A program made the position numbers and the translations under genes. Under the pieces are notes generated by a model, which saw only the letters and a list, made by a program, of their open reading frames with translations, ran no database searches and was not told where the DNA came from. A DNA stretch of 64,000 nucleotides from Melioribacteraceae bacterium (GTDB taxonomy: Bacteria; Bacteroidota; Ignavibacteria; Ignavibacteriales; Melioribacteraceae). The stretch is from the NCBI GenBank assembly GCA_021647785.1, contig JAKIUC010000009.1:24668-88667 (forward strand). Reading direction: 5' to 3'. How positions within the stretch are numbered: the first letter of the stretch is position 1; each line of letters starts with the position of its first letter. Below are positions 7,899 through 18,015 of this stretch, one piece after another.

Positions 7899-8974
7899 TG
7901 AGTTCAGGAAGAAAGAAAATAGAATTAAAAAGTTTAACACTGGCGCAACTTGAAAAACATTTTGTTGCTGCTGGAGAGAAAAAATTTAGAGCATCGCAAG
8001 TTCTTAATTGGGTATATAACAACCTTGTTACAAGTTTTGAAGAGATGAGTAATATACCTAAACCACTTAGGATAATGCTTAGCCGAGATTATACTTTAAA
8101 AACTTTATCATTAAAAAGTGTACAAACATCGAGCACTACCGAAACAAAAAAATATTTATATTCAACAAAAGATAATCATGTAATTGAAACGGTGCTAATA
8201 CCTGATGAGAAAAGAAATACTCTCTGCATATCAACCCAAGTTGGATGCCCATTGGATTGTAAATTTTGTGCCACTGGTTTGATGGGTTTTAAAAGAAATT
8301 TAACCGTTGGAGAGATTGTTGACCAATATTTCCTTTCAGCAAAAGAAGTTGGAAAAGATAAGATTACAAATATTGTTTACATGGGAATGGGCGAACCGTT
8401 AACTAACTTTGATAATACCATATCCTCTTTGGAGATTTTTACTGACCAGCACAACAATAGGGTTAGCAGAAATAGAATTACCATCTCTACTTCCGGAATT
8501 GCTGATAAGATTATTGAACTTGCTGATTCGCCATTAAGAGTTAAACTTGCTCTATCGCTTCATTCGCCATTTGATGAAATCAGAACTCGTTTAATGCCTA
8601 TAAATAAACGCTATCCCCTTGCTGAAACAATGGAAGCTATTAAATATTATTCCCGAATAACAGCAACAAGAATTACTTTTGAATATACAATGTTAAAAGG
8701 AATCAATGATAGGGATGAAGATATTAGAGCATTAACAAAACTTTGCCGAAGTCTTCCTTCCAAGTTAAATGTAATTCCTTTCAATAGTATAGCACATATG
8801 AGTCTTAAAGGTATTTCCAAAGAACTTGAGCCTACTTCACTTTATGATATTAATCTCTTTGTTCAAAAACTAAGGGATAACAATATTACTGTTATGGTCC
8901 GAGATACACAAGGTGATGATATTGCAGCAGCCTGCGGACAATTAGCAACACACAATTTATCAAAAACAGATTAG
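7898..8974 (+). CDS. rlmN: 23S rRNA (adenine2503-C2)-methyltransferase RlmN
   Basis: 358 residues. A radical SAM enzyme that methylates A2503 of 23S rRNA (and A37 of some tRNAs in other species). The radical SAM cysteines are C117, C121 and C124 (CPLDCKFCATG), the SAM-binding GMGEPLTNFD follows, and the second catalytic Cys sits near the C-terminus in AAACGQL. The N-terminal RNA-binding segment includes GEKKFRASQVLNWVY. The start gives a normal N-terminus compared with the family. A SPOUT-family RNA methyltransferase follows after 49 bases, so both may be expressed together. Confidence 0.95.
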   Translation: MSSGRKKIELKSLTLAQLEKHFVAAGEKKFRASQVLNWVYNNLVTSFEEMSNIPKPLRIMLSRDYTLKTLSLKSVQTSSTTETKKYLYSTKDNHVIETVLIPDEKRNTLCISTQVGCPLDCKFCATGLMGFKRNLTVGEIVDQYFLSAKEVGKDKITNIVYMGMGEPLTNFDNTISSLEIFTDQHNNRVSRNRITISTSGIADKIIELADSPLRVKLALSLHSPFDEIRTRLMPINKRYPLAETMEAIKYYSRITATRITFEYTMLKGINDRDEDIRALTKLCRSLPSKLNVIPFNSIAHMSLKGISKELEPTSLYDINLFVQKLRDNNITVMVRDTQGDDIAAACGQLATHNLSKTD

Positions 8975-9023
8975 AATATTTAGTGATAAATAATTGTTTC
9001 CACTACAAAGCGAAAAGTATTAA

Positions 9024-9563
9024 ATGAAAAAACTCACACACTCTGAAATATCCTTGAACAGAAGTACTATTGAAACTATTGATACCGTTGAGAAACTTCC
9101 CATTTATGTAATCCTTAATAGTATCCGAAGCAGTTATAATGTTGGCTCAATTTTTAGAACTTCTGACGGAGCAATGATTAAAAAATTATATCTATGCGGT
9201 TACACTCCGCATCCACCTCAAAAAGAAATCCTCAAGACTGCACTCGGTTCAACAGAGAGTGTTGATTGGGAATTTATTGAAGATGCAAAAGATGTAATTA
9301 ATAAACTAAAAGAGGAGGGCATTAAAATATGTGCTCTCGAACAGACCAGCAGCAGCAGATTACATTATTCACTTGAAGCAAATGAATTTCCACTTGCTAT
9401 TATTGTTGGTAACGAAATTACTGGAGTTTCGCAAGAGCTTATTGATTTATGCGATTTCTCAATCGAGATTCCTCAATACGGAATTAAGCAATCGCTAAAC
9501 GTAGCAGTGGCTTATGGAATTTCAATCTTTGAATTGCGGAAAGTCTTTGATACAAGTAAGTAA
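9024..9563 (+). CDS. TrmH/SpoU family RNA methyltransferase
   Basis: 179 residues, a single SPOUT domain without the N-terminal substrate-binding extension of RlmB. The three SPOUT motifs are present: YVILNSIRSSYNVGSIFRTSDG (motif 1, with the catalytic Arg), AIIVGNEITGVS (motif 2) and IEIPQYGIKQSLNVAVAYGISIFEL (motif 3, SAM knot). It should 2'-O-methylate a tRNA or rRNA ribose; the target cannot be told. It lies downstream of rlmN on the same strand. Confidence 0.88.
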   Translation: MKKLTHSEISLNRSTIETIDTVEKLPIYVILNSIRSSYNVGSIFRTSDGAMIKKLYLCGYTPHPPQKEILKTALGSTESVDWEFIEDAKDVINKLKEEGIKICALEQTSSSRLHYSLEANEFPLAIIVGNEITGVSQELIDLCDFSIEIPQYGIKQSLNVAVAYGISIFELRKVFDTSK

Positions 9564-9604
9564 TAATTTGTCATTAGGTTTAACTTAATTTTAGAAAGTA
9601 TAAT

Positions 9605-10720
9605 ATGAAATATTTTATTTCTTTTTTATCCCTATTTATTGTAATAAGTTGTCAATCAAATGTAGAGAAAACAATGGAAGAAAAAGATGTCTATACATTC
9701 TTTGTAGGTACTTACACAGATTCTGGAAGTAAGGGTATCTATAAATACTTACTAAAAAGTGATGGAAGCCTAAAGCAAATTGGTCTTGCTGCTAAATCTG
9801 AAAATCCATCTTTTCTAACTATGAGTGCTGATAAGAAATTTCTGATAGCCATCAATGAAATTAACAATGATGGTGTTGGTACTGTTGAATCTTTTTCAAT
9901 TAAAAACGATAGCCTTAAATTCATCAGTAGAAGTTCATCCGGTGGTGCTCATCCTTGTTTTGTAACCATTAATGAAGATGGGTATATATTAACAGCTAAT
10001 TATACTGGTGGTAACATTGGCTTGCTTAAGCTAAATAATAACGGGAGTTTATCTGGGTTACTTGATTTACAACAGCATACTGGAAGTGGTGGAACAGAAC
10101 GACAAAAAGCACCACACGCACATTCTGTTTGGTTCGAGCCTAACAGCACTAATATTATTTCAATTGACTTAGGAACAAATGAACTTTTATTTTCGCAGCT
10201 TAACACACAATCGGGAAAGTTAGTACCATTGGACCAATATAAATTAAAAATGGAATATGGAGCCGGTCCACGTCACTTAGTGTTTCATCCAAATAACAAA
10301 TGGATTTATGTTGTAAATGAACTTAATAGTACAGTAACACTTTTGAGGAAATCTGACGAGGGTAAATATGAAAGTAGTATTTCGGTTTCAACTTTACCAG
10401 CCGGTTACACTAAGCCCAATACGTGTGCTGATATTCATATATCCTCAGATGGGATGTTTCTCTATGCTTCAAATCGTGGAGAGAATAGCATTGCAATATT
10501 TAAGGTTAATACACTTAACGGTTCATTGAATCTAATTGCACATGAGTCAACACGTGGCGATGGTCCGCGTAATTTTTCACTTTCACCAGATGAGAAACAT
10601 TTATTAGTTGCCAATCAGCATACTAAAAATATAGTTTCGTTCAAACGGAATAGTATTACTGGATTGTTAAATTACATCGACGAAGTTGAAGCCCCAACTC
10701 CAGTTTGTATTTTGTTTTAA
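9605..10720 (+). CDS. Lactonase-family beta-propeller lipoprotein
   Basis: 371 residues with a lipoprotein signal (LFIVISCQS, lipobox Cys at about 17) followed by a seven-bladed propeller of the YbhE/6-phosphogluconolactonase family (YTDSGSKGIYKYLL, EGRYILTANYTGG-like segments, GAGPRHLVFHPNNKWIYVVNEL, ADIHISSDGMFLYASNRGENSI, GDGPRNFSLSPDEKHLLVANQ). Cytoplasmic members hydrolyse 6-phosphogluconolactone. This copy is exported and membrane-anchored, so its substrate is probably a different lactone or it serves another role. It stands alone. Confidence 0.85.
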   Translation: MKYFISFLSLFIVISCQSNVEKTMEEKDVYTFFVGTYTDSGSKGIYKYLLKSDGSLKQIGLAAKSENPSFLTMSADKKFLIAINEINNDGVGTVESFSIKNDSLKFISRSSSGGAHPCFVTINEDGYILTANYTGGNIGLLKLNNNGSLSGLLDLQQHTGSGGTERQKAPHAHSVWFEPNSTNIISIDLGTNELLFSQLNTQSGKLVPLDQYKLKMEYGAGPRHLVFHPNNKWIYVVNELNSTVTLLRKSDEGKYESSISVSTLPAGYTKPNTCADIHISSDGMFLYASNRGENSIAIFKVNTLNGSLNLIAHESTRGDGPRNFSLSPDEKHLLVANQHTKNIVSFKRNSITGLLNYIDEVEAPTPVCILF

Positions 10721-10730
10721 TATAATTATT

Positions 10731-11384
10731 TCACAAACTGGTAAAAAATGTTTGCCCATTATCTTTTGTGTGGATGTAAAGTAAACTTGCCCTTACCATT
10801 TTTATTAAAGTACGCGATGCACGTCTCGTTGATATATTTGCTAAGTGCTTTAGCTCTACAACAGTAATTGAATCATTCTCCATCAAGTAACTAAAAACCA
10901 CTTCTTCATTTTTACCAAGTGAATACTTTGCAAGATTAGAATTGCTGCTCTCTGCTTGAAGTATTTTAATCATCTCCTTACTTGCCGGAATGCTTTTATC
11001 ATTAACTCGTACATAAACTTCGGCAGTAGATAAATCAAGTTCTTTTTGATAATCTTGAATGCGATGAGGTTTTAAATTTGAGGATGGAATTTCAGCAACA
11101 ACAATTTCACGCCCAAATAATTCCATAAATTTCAACTTATAATTAATAAGCGGTTCACAATAATCTTCAACAGTCTCTTTAAAAAGTTCTGCAATTTCCT
11201 TTTCGCTCTCAACCCCATAGATAGAGCCATCATCATCAACACCAAATAAAAGTACACCACCCTTTGTATTTGCAAATGCTATTATCTCTTTTGCAATTTT
11301 ATTATGAGTTGAAAATCTCCGTTTGAATTCTGTTGTTGAGTTCTCACCATTAGCAATAACTTCTTTTATTTTTTTAATATTCAT
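10731..11384 (-). CDS. AlbA_2/Schlafen-like putative DNA-binding protein
   Basis: 217 residues. The N-terminal two-thirds is an AlbA_2 domain (NSTTEFKRRFSTHNKIAKEI, IAFANTKGGVLLFGVDDDG, EVYVRVNDKSIPASKEM), a group named as putative DNA-binding but also related to Schlafen nucleases. The C-terminal 60 residues look like a winged helix (VFSYLMENDSITVVELKHLA, STRRASRTLIKMVRASLL). The gene is monocistronic and convergent with the lactonase gene. It may be a transcription regulator; no target is evident. Confidence 0.75.
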   Translation of the reverse strand: MNIKKIKEVIANGENSTTEFKRRFSTHNKIAKEIIAFANTKGGVLLFGVDDDGSIYGVESEKEIAELFKETVEDYCEPLINYKLKFMELFGREIVVAEIPSSNLKPHRIQDYQKELDLSTAEVYVRVNDKSIPASKEMIKILQAESSNSNLAKYSLGKNEEVVFSYLMENDSITVVELKHLANISTRRASRTLIKMVRASLLYIHTKDNGQTFFTSL

Positions 11385-11407
11385 TTAGAAATTCGATGCT
11401 TTGGAAT

Positions 11408-13735
11408 CTATTTTTTCCCTTTATTACCCAGCTCCTTCGCTTGCTTAAAGAGATTTGCAGCCTTTGCACTATCAGAAATACTCTCATCTATTTCTTCATT
11501 ATTCATTTCATCTTTTTGGATCGGTTCATCCAATATTTTTTTAGTAGTATCATCTATTTCTATCGATGTAGAATCGATTATAGATGTTGAATCAGAGAGA
11601 AAAGTTGAATCAATTATAGATGTTGAATCAGAAAGAAAAGTTGAATCTGTTATTGATGTTGAATCGGAAAACATTGTGGAATCTGCTATAAAATTAGCAT
11701 TAAATTGAGCAAGACTATCTGCCTTGATACTATCAGAAATAGCTTTTTCAACACGAGCAATAGAATCGCGTACTGCTTTCATTTCTTGATGATAATAAGT
11801 TAACCTCGGATTTACTTCACGAACATATTCTGTTTTCGGATATCTAACTTTAAGAGAATCATAAAACTGACTTGCCCCATCAAAATCTGCAAACTCATTT
11901 TCATATATCCATCCAATAGAATACAAAGCCTTTGGTGCGTACTGCGATTCAGGATATGTTTGATAAATAAAATGGAACTGTTCAATTGCTTCAAGATAAT
12001 CCTCTTCATCAATAAATTCTTCAGCAATCAAATATTTTTTTAAGGCTGGGTCAGAATCTAAATCTTTAGTGTCAATGCCTAATCTTAAAGCTGCAGCTTT
12101 TGCTATAGGGAAGCTCTTATAACTTTCATACACAATACGAAAGAGAGAATCAGCTTTAGGTTTATTATCAACTGTTAAGTAATAACTTCCCATTGCATAA
12201 AGTACATTTGCTTGATACCGAGTATTTGGATAGTGAGTAACTATTTCGTTGTAGTAGAAGAATGCCGAATCAGGTACTAACAAATCTGTAAAATAGAGAT
12301 TACCTAACTCGTATTGATTTCTAACAATATAACTTTGCATTGAGTCAATAGAAATTAGAGGGAGTTTTGGCTCATAAGTAAAGAGTGAATCTTCCTCATA
12401 TTCAAATAATTTATTCTTAGCAATTGCAGTACCTCTTGTCCTTCCCCTAGTAGTGGTACGGTTATTCCCTTCATTCAGTTTCTTTTGTTCATTATCTAAG
12501 AATTGAGCAGAATCCCTTCTCGTTATATAACCGGCATACGCAATTGAATCTTCCACAAACAAAGTAGTATCAATTAAATATTGATATTCCTTTTTGGCAA
12601 TAAATATTTTATCGCTATAATCCTTGCGCGATTTCAGAACATTAGCTTTTAACCTTGCTTCAAGTCTATACTCACTTGGGGCTTTTTTTACGGCAACCTT
12701 CTCATAAAGAATTTTCGCACTATCAAAATCCATATAAATATGTTCCATAATATCGCCTTGCATAAATGCTGCAATACCGCTACTTTCATTCTTTGAATAT
12801 CCAGTATCAACTGAATAAAATATTTCTAATGCCAATTCAGTATCACCTTCCTCCAAGTGAATTTGAGCTATCTCTAAATCAACTATATCCCAGTACTTTT
12901 CATATTTAGAATTGTCTCTCAATTCATTCAAAATATCTATGGCTTCTTCTTGCCTATCTAAATTTTTAATTGCTTTTGCATACTCTAATTTTGTTCTAAA
13001 TTCTATTTCAAATGTTGGAGAGCCATCTTCCACTAATTCAAAAGCATTAACAGCCTTCTCATAGTTTTCAAGTGAGACATATAACATACCTAACTCATAA
13101 GTTACTTCAGCCATTACATCATCATCCAAATCTTGTTTTAGAAGCTCCTCTATCTTCAATACTGCCTTTGAAAACTCCTCTTTATAAATATAGTAACTAA
13201 TCTCAGTAATGTATGCTTGGAAGAGAATTTCCTCATCTTCATTTTCAATTGCTAATGCTTTTACTTCATCTAAATGTTCAAGAGCCAACACAAAATTTCT
13301 CATCTGAAATTCAGATTTAGAAATCCAATATTTTGTAGAGAGCCAAAGTTCTTGATCATTAAGTCCATCTAATTCTATAAACTTACGAAGTGCCTTATTG
13401 AATTGCCCTTTATAGTAATACGATTTTGCGATAATGTATATAGCTTCATTTACATATTTTGTATCTTGATTAAATTGAAGAATCTTTGAAGAAAATTTAA
13501 TTACATCATCAAAATTACTATTAGCTTTTGAAGGAAGTTTCTCCTCTTTAAATTGAAAGAGAGGTTTTTTCTGATTTAATTTAATCTCTTCTTCACCATC
13601 TGCAAAAGCTTTTTGAGCTTTATAATATCTATTAAAGTAGGTAGTAAAATTACTCCACATTCCACAACTATTTAGCAAAAACAGAAAACTAATAATTGCA
13701 ATAAGAGAAAAATATTTATTGTTTTTTTTAGCCAC
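11408..13735 (-). CDS. Large TPR lipoprotein, possibly PorW/SprE-like
   Basis: 775 residues: lipoprotein signal (IISFLFLLNSCG), then about 600 residues of TPR-type helical repeats with the typical spacing (FNKALRKFIELDGL, YEKAVNAFELVEDG, YLEAIEQFHFIYQTYP, YPESQYAPKALYSIGWIYE), a Ser/Thr/Asp repeat segment and a charged tail. The opening after the lipobox (NFTTYFNRYYKAQKAF) resembles PorW/SprE lipoproteins of the type IX secretion machinery, and the genome does encode type IX substrates. The match is by eye, so general outer-membrane TPR lipoprotein is the safe call. Confidence 0.65.
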   Translation of the reverse strand: MAKKNNKYFSLIAIISFLFLLNSCGMWSNFTTYFNRYYKAQKAFADGEEEIKLNQKKPLFQFKEEKLPSKANSNFDDVIKFSSKILQFNQDTKYVNEAIYIIAKSYYYKGQFNKALRKFIELDGLNDQELWLSTKYWISKSEFQMRNFVLALEHLDEVKALAIENEDEEILFQAYITEISYYIYKEEFSKAVLKIEELLKQDLDDDVMAEVTYELGMLYVSLENYEKAVNAFELVEDGSPTFEIEFRTKLEYAKAIKNLDRQEEAIDILNELRDNSKYEKYWDIVDLEIAQIHLEEGDTELALEIFYSVDTGYSKNESSGIAAFMQGDIMEHIYMDFDSAKILYEKVAVKKAPSEYRLEARLKANVLKSRKDYSDKIFIAKKEYQYLIDTTLFVEDSIAYAGYITRRDSAQFLDNEQKKLNEGNNRTTTRGRTRGTAIAKNKLFEYEEDSLFTYEPKLPLISIDSMQSYIVRNQYELGNLYFTDLLVPDSAFFYYNEIVTHYPNTRYQANVLYAMGSYYLTVDNKPKADSLFRIVYESYKSFPIAKAAALRLGIDTKDLDSDPALKKYLIAEEFIDEEDYLEAIEQFHFIYQTYPESQYAPKALYSIGWIYENEFADFDGASQFYDSLKVRYPKTEYVREVNPRLTYYHQEMKAVRDSIARVEKAISDSIKADSLAQFNANFIADSTMFSDSTSITDSTFLSDSTSIIDSTFLSDSTSIIDSTSIEIDDTTKKILDEPIQKDEMNNEEIDESISDSAKAANLFKQAKELGNKGKK
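11565..11685 (-). repeat. In-gene 36-nt tandem repeat coding for 12-residue units
   Basis: About three units coding for DSTSI(T/I)DSTFLS lie near the C-terminus of the TPR lipoprotein gene. The nucleotide copies are highly similar, which suggests recent slippage. The segment probably forms a flexible linker. Confidence 0.7.
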
Positions 13736-13751
13736 GACATCCTGTAATTAA

Positions 13752-14099
<348 letters not shown>

Positions 14100-17000
14100 T
14101 TAAGTATTTTTACCATGGCATTGTTTATATTTTTTACCGCTTCCACAATGGCAGGGGTCATTACGTCCAATTTTTGCTTCAACTTTTATTGGCTTTTGCT
14201 TTCCACGATTTGCTCCCTCATCCTCTCCTCCACCTTGCAATCCCAAATTGCCAGTGCTAGCCTTAACCATATTCATTTGCTGAACAGGAATTCTTCTATC
14301 TTGTATTTCTTCTGGCTGCTGAGGAAAGAACTTAAAACAGAATGAAACAATTTCATTTCTAATCTCTTCAACTAAAGTAATGAACAATTTAAACGCTTCC
14401 CCTTTATATTCAAGCAGTGGGTCCTTTTGACCATAAGCACGAAGACCAATACCTTCTTTCAAATCATCCATTTCGCGGAGATGGTCTTTCCACTTTTCAT
14501 CAATTACATGAAGTGTAGCATAGCGTTCAAGTCTTGCCATAACTTCTGAAGTAATCATCTCTTCTTTACGCTTATAAAATGCTTGTGCTTCCTTCATTAT
14601 TAAATCTTTTACGCCATCTCTTCCAAGGTCTTGATATGTTGTTGGGTCAAGTTTAACATCAACCAAAAGATGCTGCATCAAGTCTTCTCGTAGTTGGTCA
14701 ATTAATGCATTCTCATAATATTGCTCCAATAATGAATCGACATATTCAGCTAAATCATTGAATACTTCATTTTTTAACCTTTCACCTTCGAGGGCTTGCT
14801 TACGTTTATTATAAATAACTTCACGCTGCTGGTTCATAACATCATCATATTCCAGAAGACGTTTACGAATAGCAAAGTTATTCTCTTCAACTTTTTTCTG
14901 TGCTCGTTCAACTGATTTTGTAATCATTGAATGTTCAATGGCTTCCCCATCTTCCATACCCAGCTTGCTCATAATTGATGTAACCCTATCACCGCCAAAG
15001 AGTCGCATTAAATCATCTTCAAGTGAGATGAAGAATTTTGATGTTCCTGCATCACCTTGCCGACCTGAACGCCCTCGCAGCTGTCTATCAATACGCCGAG
15101 ATTCGTGACGTCCAGTACCCAATATATATAAGCCACCTTTCTCTTTAACACCAGCACCAAGTTTAATATCAGTACCCCTACCAGCCATGTTTGTAGCAAT
15201 AGTTACAGCTCCTGGCTGACCGGCATATCCCACAATTTCAGCCTCACTTTTATGCTTTTTTGCATTCAGTACATTATGCTGAACGCCTTGACGCTTCAAC
15301 ATTCTACTCAATGTTTCAGAAACCTCGACATTAACAGTACCAACTAGTACTGGACGTTTTTCTGCTTGAAGTTCTTTAACTTTTTCAATTACTGCATTAT
15401 ACTTTTCTCGTTTGGTTCTGTAAATTGCATCTTCTTCATCTTCACGAGTAATTGGTTTGTTTGTTGGAATTACTACTACTTCAAGTTTATAAATTTCATG
15501 AAACTCACCTTCTTCAGTTTCGGCTGTACCAGTCATTCCAGCAATTTTTTTGTAAAGACGAAAATAGTTTTGAAGTGTAATGGTAGCAAGGGTTTGCGAA
15601 TCTCTTTCAACTTTTACACTCTCCTTAGCTTCAATAGCTTGGTGAAGTCCATCAGAATAACGCCGACCAGGTAACACACGCCCAGTAAACTCATCAACAA
15701 TGGCAATCTTACCATCTTCAGTAATCACGTACTGGTCATCCTTTACAAAGAGCGTATATGCTTTAAGCAATTGATTCAATGTATGAATTCTATCACTACG
15801 CTCGCCATATAAATGATAAAGAGCATCTTTCCTTTTTACTTTCTCTTCAAAAGAAGCAGAGCTATCACTATCAATTTTTCCTATTCCATCACTCAAATCT
15901 GGTAATACAAAATACTCCAGCCCTTCCTTTGAACCTGATGCAAGCTCCTCACGTCCTTTCTCAGTAAGGTCAATTGAATTTTGTTTCTCATCAATAGCAA
16001 AATATAGATATTCATCTATCTCCGGCATTCTCTTTGCATTATCTCTTAAAAACTCTAACTCTGTATGGTTTAGTAATTTTTGATATTCTGGTTCGTTTAA
16101 TAATTTGATTAATCTTTTGCTTTTTGGAAGTCCACGGCTTGCACGCAGTAGGGCTTTACCAGCCTCATCTCTATCACCATTTTCTGATGAAAGCAATTTT
16201 TCAGCCTCTTGAACAAGTTCAGCAACAAGTGCAGTTTGTTTTCTAAGAAGACGTTCAACTTTAGGATTCATCTCATCAAATTTTTGATCGGTTGAGCCAA
16301 CCGCACCGGAAATAATTAAAGGGGTTCTTGCTTCATCAATCAGTACCGAATCAACCTCATCCACAATTACATAGTTGTGAACCCTTTGTACACGGTTCTC
16401 TATTGATGTTGCCATGTTATCGCGAAGATAATCGAACCCAAATTCATTGTTAGTTCCATAAGTAATATCTCTGCTATACATATCCTTACGTGCTTCAGGG
16501 TCCATTGTGTTTAGAATACAACCAATTGTTAAGCCGTGGAATTTAAATACTTCGCCCATCCATTCGCTATCACGTTTTGCAAGATAATCATTAACCGTAA
16601 CAACGTGAACTCCTCTTCCAGTAAGGGCATTTAGATATATTGGCATTGTAGCAACCAGAGTTTTTCCCTCGCCAGTAGCCATCTCAGCAATCTTTCCCTG
16701 ATGAAGAACAACACCGCCAATTAACTGAACATCGTAAGGAACCATTTCCCAAGTAATACTATAGCCAGCAGCATCCCACGATTTACCAACCAATCTTTTT
16801 GATGTCTCTTTAACAACTGCAAATGCTTCCGGTAAGAGTTCATCAAGTATTTCTTCATACTCTTCGTCTAATGATTCTTTTAATTCATCTAACTCGTCAT
16901 ACAAGCCAATTCTATCACCATCAAAATCATCTGCTTGCAATTTGGCTTCAATCTCCTCTATTTGCTTTCTAGTCTCTTCAGTATGCTTTTTTATTATCTC

Positions 17001-17156
17001 TTTGAACTCATTAGTTTTTGCTTTCAGATCCTCATCACTTAAAAGTTTTATTTTTTCATATTCATCATTAATTTCATCAACTATCGGCAATAATTCTTTC
17101 AATGCCTTTTCATTTCTATCACCAAATATTTTCTTTAATAAACCTTGTAACATCAA
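14100..17156 (-). CDS. secA: Preprotein translocase ATPase SecA
   Basis: 1018 residues. The motor that drives unfolded preproteins through SecYEG. Visible parts: Walker A (GEGKTLVATMP), TVNDYLAKRDSEWM, Walker B/DEVDSVLIDEARTPLIISG, preprotein-binding region, NMAGRGTDIKLG, QLRGRSGRQGD, scaffold WKDHLREMDDLKEGIGLRAYGQKDP, and the C-terminal zinc-binding tail CHCGSGKKYKQCHG that binds SecB or lipids. Length is typical for Bacteroidota-type SecA, longer than the 901 residues of E. coli. The start is supported by an AGGAGAT ribosome-binding site; the second Met is an equally possible start. SecG is also in this window (37582-37938). Confidence 0.97.
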   Translation of the reverse strand: MMLQGLLKKIFGDRNEKALKELLPIVDEINDEYEKIKLLSDEDLKAKTNEFKEIIKKHTEETRKQIEEIEAKLQADDFDGDRIGLYDELDELKESLDEEYEEILDELLPEAFAVVKETSKRLVGKSWDAAGYSITWEMVPYDVQLIGGVVLHQGKIAEMATGEGKTLVATMPIYLNALTGRGVHVVTVNDYLAKRDSEWMGEVFKFHGLTIGCILNTMDPEARKDMYSRDITYGTNNEFGFDYLRDNMATSIENRVQRVHNYVIVDEVDSVLIDEARTPLIISGAVGSTDQKFDEMNPKVERLLRKQTALVAELVQEAEKLLSSENGDRDEAGKALLRASRGLPKSKRLIKLLNEPEYQKLLNHTELEFLRDNAKRMPEIDEYLYFAIDEKQNSIDLTEKGREELASGSKEGLEYFVLPDLSDGIGKIDSDSSASFEEKVKRKDALYHLYGERSDRIHTLNQLLKAYTLFVKDDQYVITEDGKIAIVDEFTGRVLPGRRYSDGLHQAIEAKESVKVERDSQTLATITLQNYFRLYKKIAGMTGTAETEEGEFHEIYKLEVVVIPTNKPITREDEEDAIYRTKREKYNAVIEKVKELQAEKRPVLVGTVNVEVSETLSRMLKRQGVQHNVLNAKKHKSEAEIVGYAGQPGAVTIATNMAGRGTDIKLGAGVKEKGGLYILGTGRHESRRIDRQLRGRSGRQGDAGTSKFFISLEDDLMRLFGGDRVTSIMSKLGMEDGEAIEHSMITKSVERAQKKVEENNFAIRKRLLEYDDVMNQQREVIYNKRKQALEGERLKNEVFNDLAEYVDSLLEQYYENALIDQLREDLMQHLLVDVKLDPTTYQDLGRDGVKDLIMKEAQAFYKRKEEMITSEVMARLERYATLHVIDEKWKDHLREMDDLKEGIGLRAYGQKDPLLEYKGEAFKLFITLVEEIRNEIVSFCFKFFPQQPEEIQDRRIPVQQMNMVKASTGNLGLQGGGEDEGANRGKQKPIKVEAKIGRNDPCHCGSGKKYKQCHGKNT

Positions 17157-17411
17157 TATCTCCTAAATTTTAACAACTTTAAATTTACTGAAAAGTGACT
17201 CCGATTACAAAAAAAACGAACTCAACACTAACAGATTATAAACGGAACAAACTATTTTTTCACTTATCCATTGTTTGCAAGTGCTATTCCAGGTTTTAGG
17301 TTTAATTAGTTTCCCAAAACTAAAAAGGAATAAGTAGAAATTATATGCTAAAATTTGTAACCACAACAATTTTTATTAAATTCACTTTTAGAACTAAAAA
17401 GGTTTTACAAA

Positions 17412-18002
17412 ATGGGAATAACAATTCACTATAAGGGGAAATTAAATGATGCAAATTTGATTGAACCCTTCTGCAATGAAATGGAAGATATAGCAAAAGA
17501 TATGGGTTGGAAGTACAAACTTTTAGAGAACGATTTGTACAAACCTAACTCCGCTCAGATTATTGATGGAAAAATTATTGGACACATTCCGCTCAGTGGT
17601 ATCACACTAAGTATCCATAAAGAGACAGAATCCTTATCATTTTATTTTGATAAAAATGGGAATATTCAGAATATTATATCGATGTTTTTTTTAAGTGAAA
17701 ATGAATTAAATGATTCTTCTGATTTCATCAAAACTCAATCCGCTCCTATTCAAATTCATATTTCTATAATTAAACTTATGAAGTATATTAAGTCGAAGTA
17801 TATAAGTAATCTTGAAGTTACTGATGAAGGTGAGTATTGGGAGACTCAAAATGAAATATTACTCCAAGAAAAATTTAATTATTTAAATGATAAAATTAAT
17901 GAAGTTGGGAATTTACTTAGTAATATTGGCTCTAATAGTGATGATTCAGTAGAATCTATGGTGGATAGAATTGAAACTATATTGAAAAATTATTTTAAAT
18001 AA
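17412..18002 (+). CDS. Hypothetical protein
   Basis: 196 residues, not recognised. It begins GITIHYKGKLNDANLIEPFC and has an alpha/beta-looking first half with LLENDLYKPN, IIGHIPLSGITLSIHKETES and a segment LSFYFDKNGNIQN. The last 60 residues are mostly helical with coiled-coil character (LLQEKFNYLNDKINEVGNLL). There is no signal or membrane segment, so it is cytoplasmic. It is followed after 13 bases by another orphan gene, so the two probably form a pair. Base composition matches the surroundings. Confidence 0.6.
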   Translation: MGITIHYKGKLNDANLIEPFCNEMEDIAKDMGWKYKLLENDLYKPNSAQIIDGKIIGHIPLSGITLSIHKETESLSFYFDKNGNIQNIISMFFLSENELNDSSDFIKTQSAPIQIHISIIKLMKYIKSKYISNLEVTDEGEYWETQNEILLQEKFNYLNDKINEVGNLLSNIGSNSDDSVESMVDRIETILKNYFK

Positions 18003-18015
18003 TTGGTTTATTAAA

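Noticed and set aside
11396..11590. Small plus-strand frame over the TPR lipoprotein end
   Set aside because: Lies antisense to a well-supported gene and has no recognisable features.
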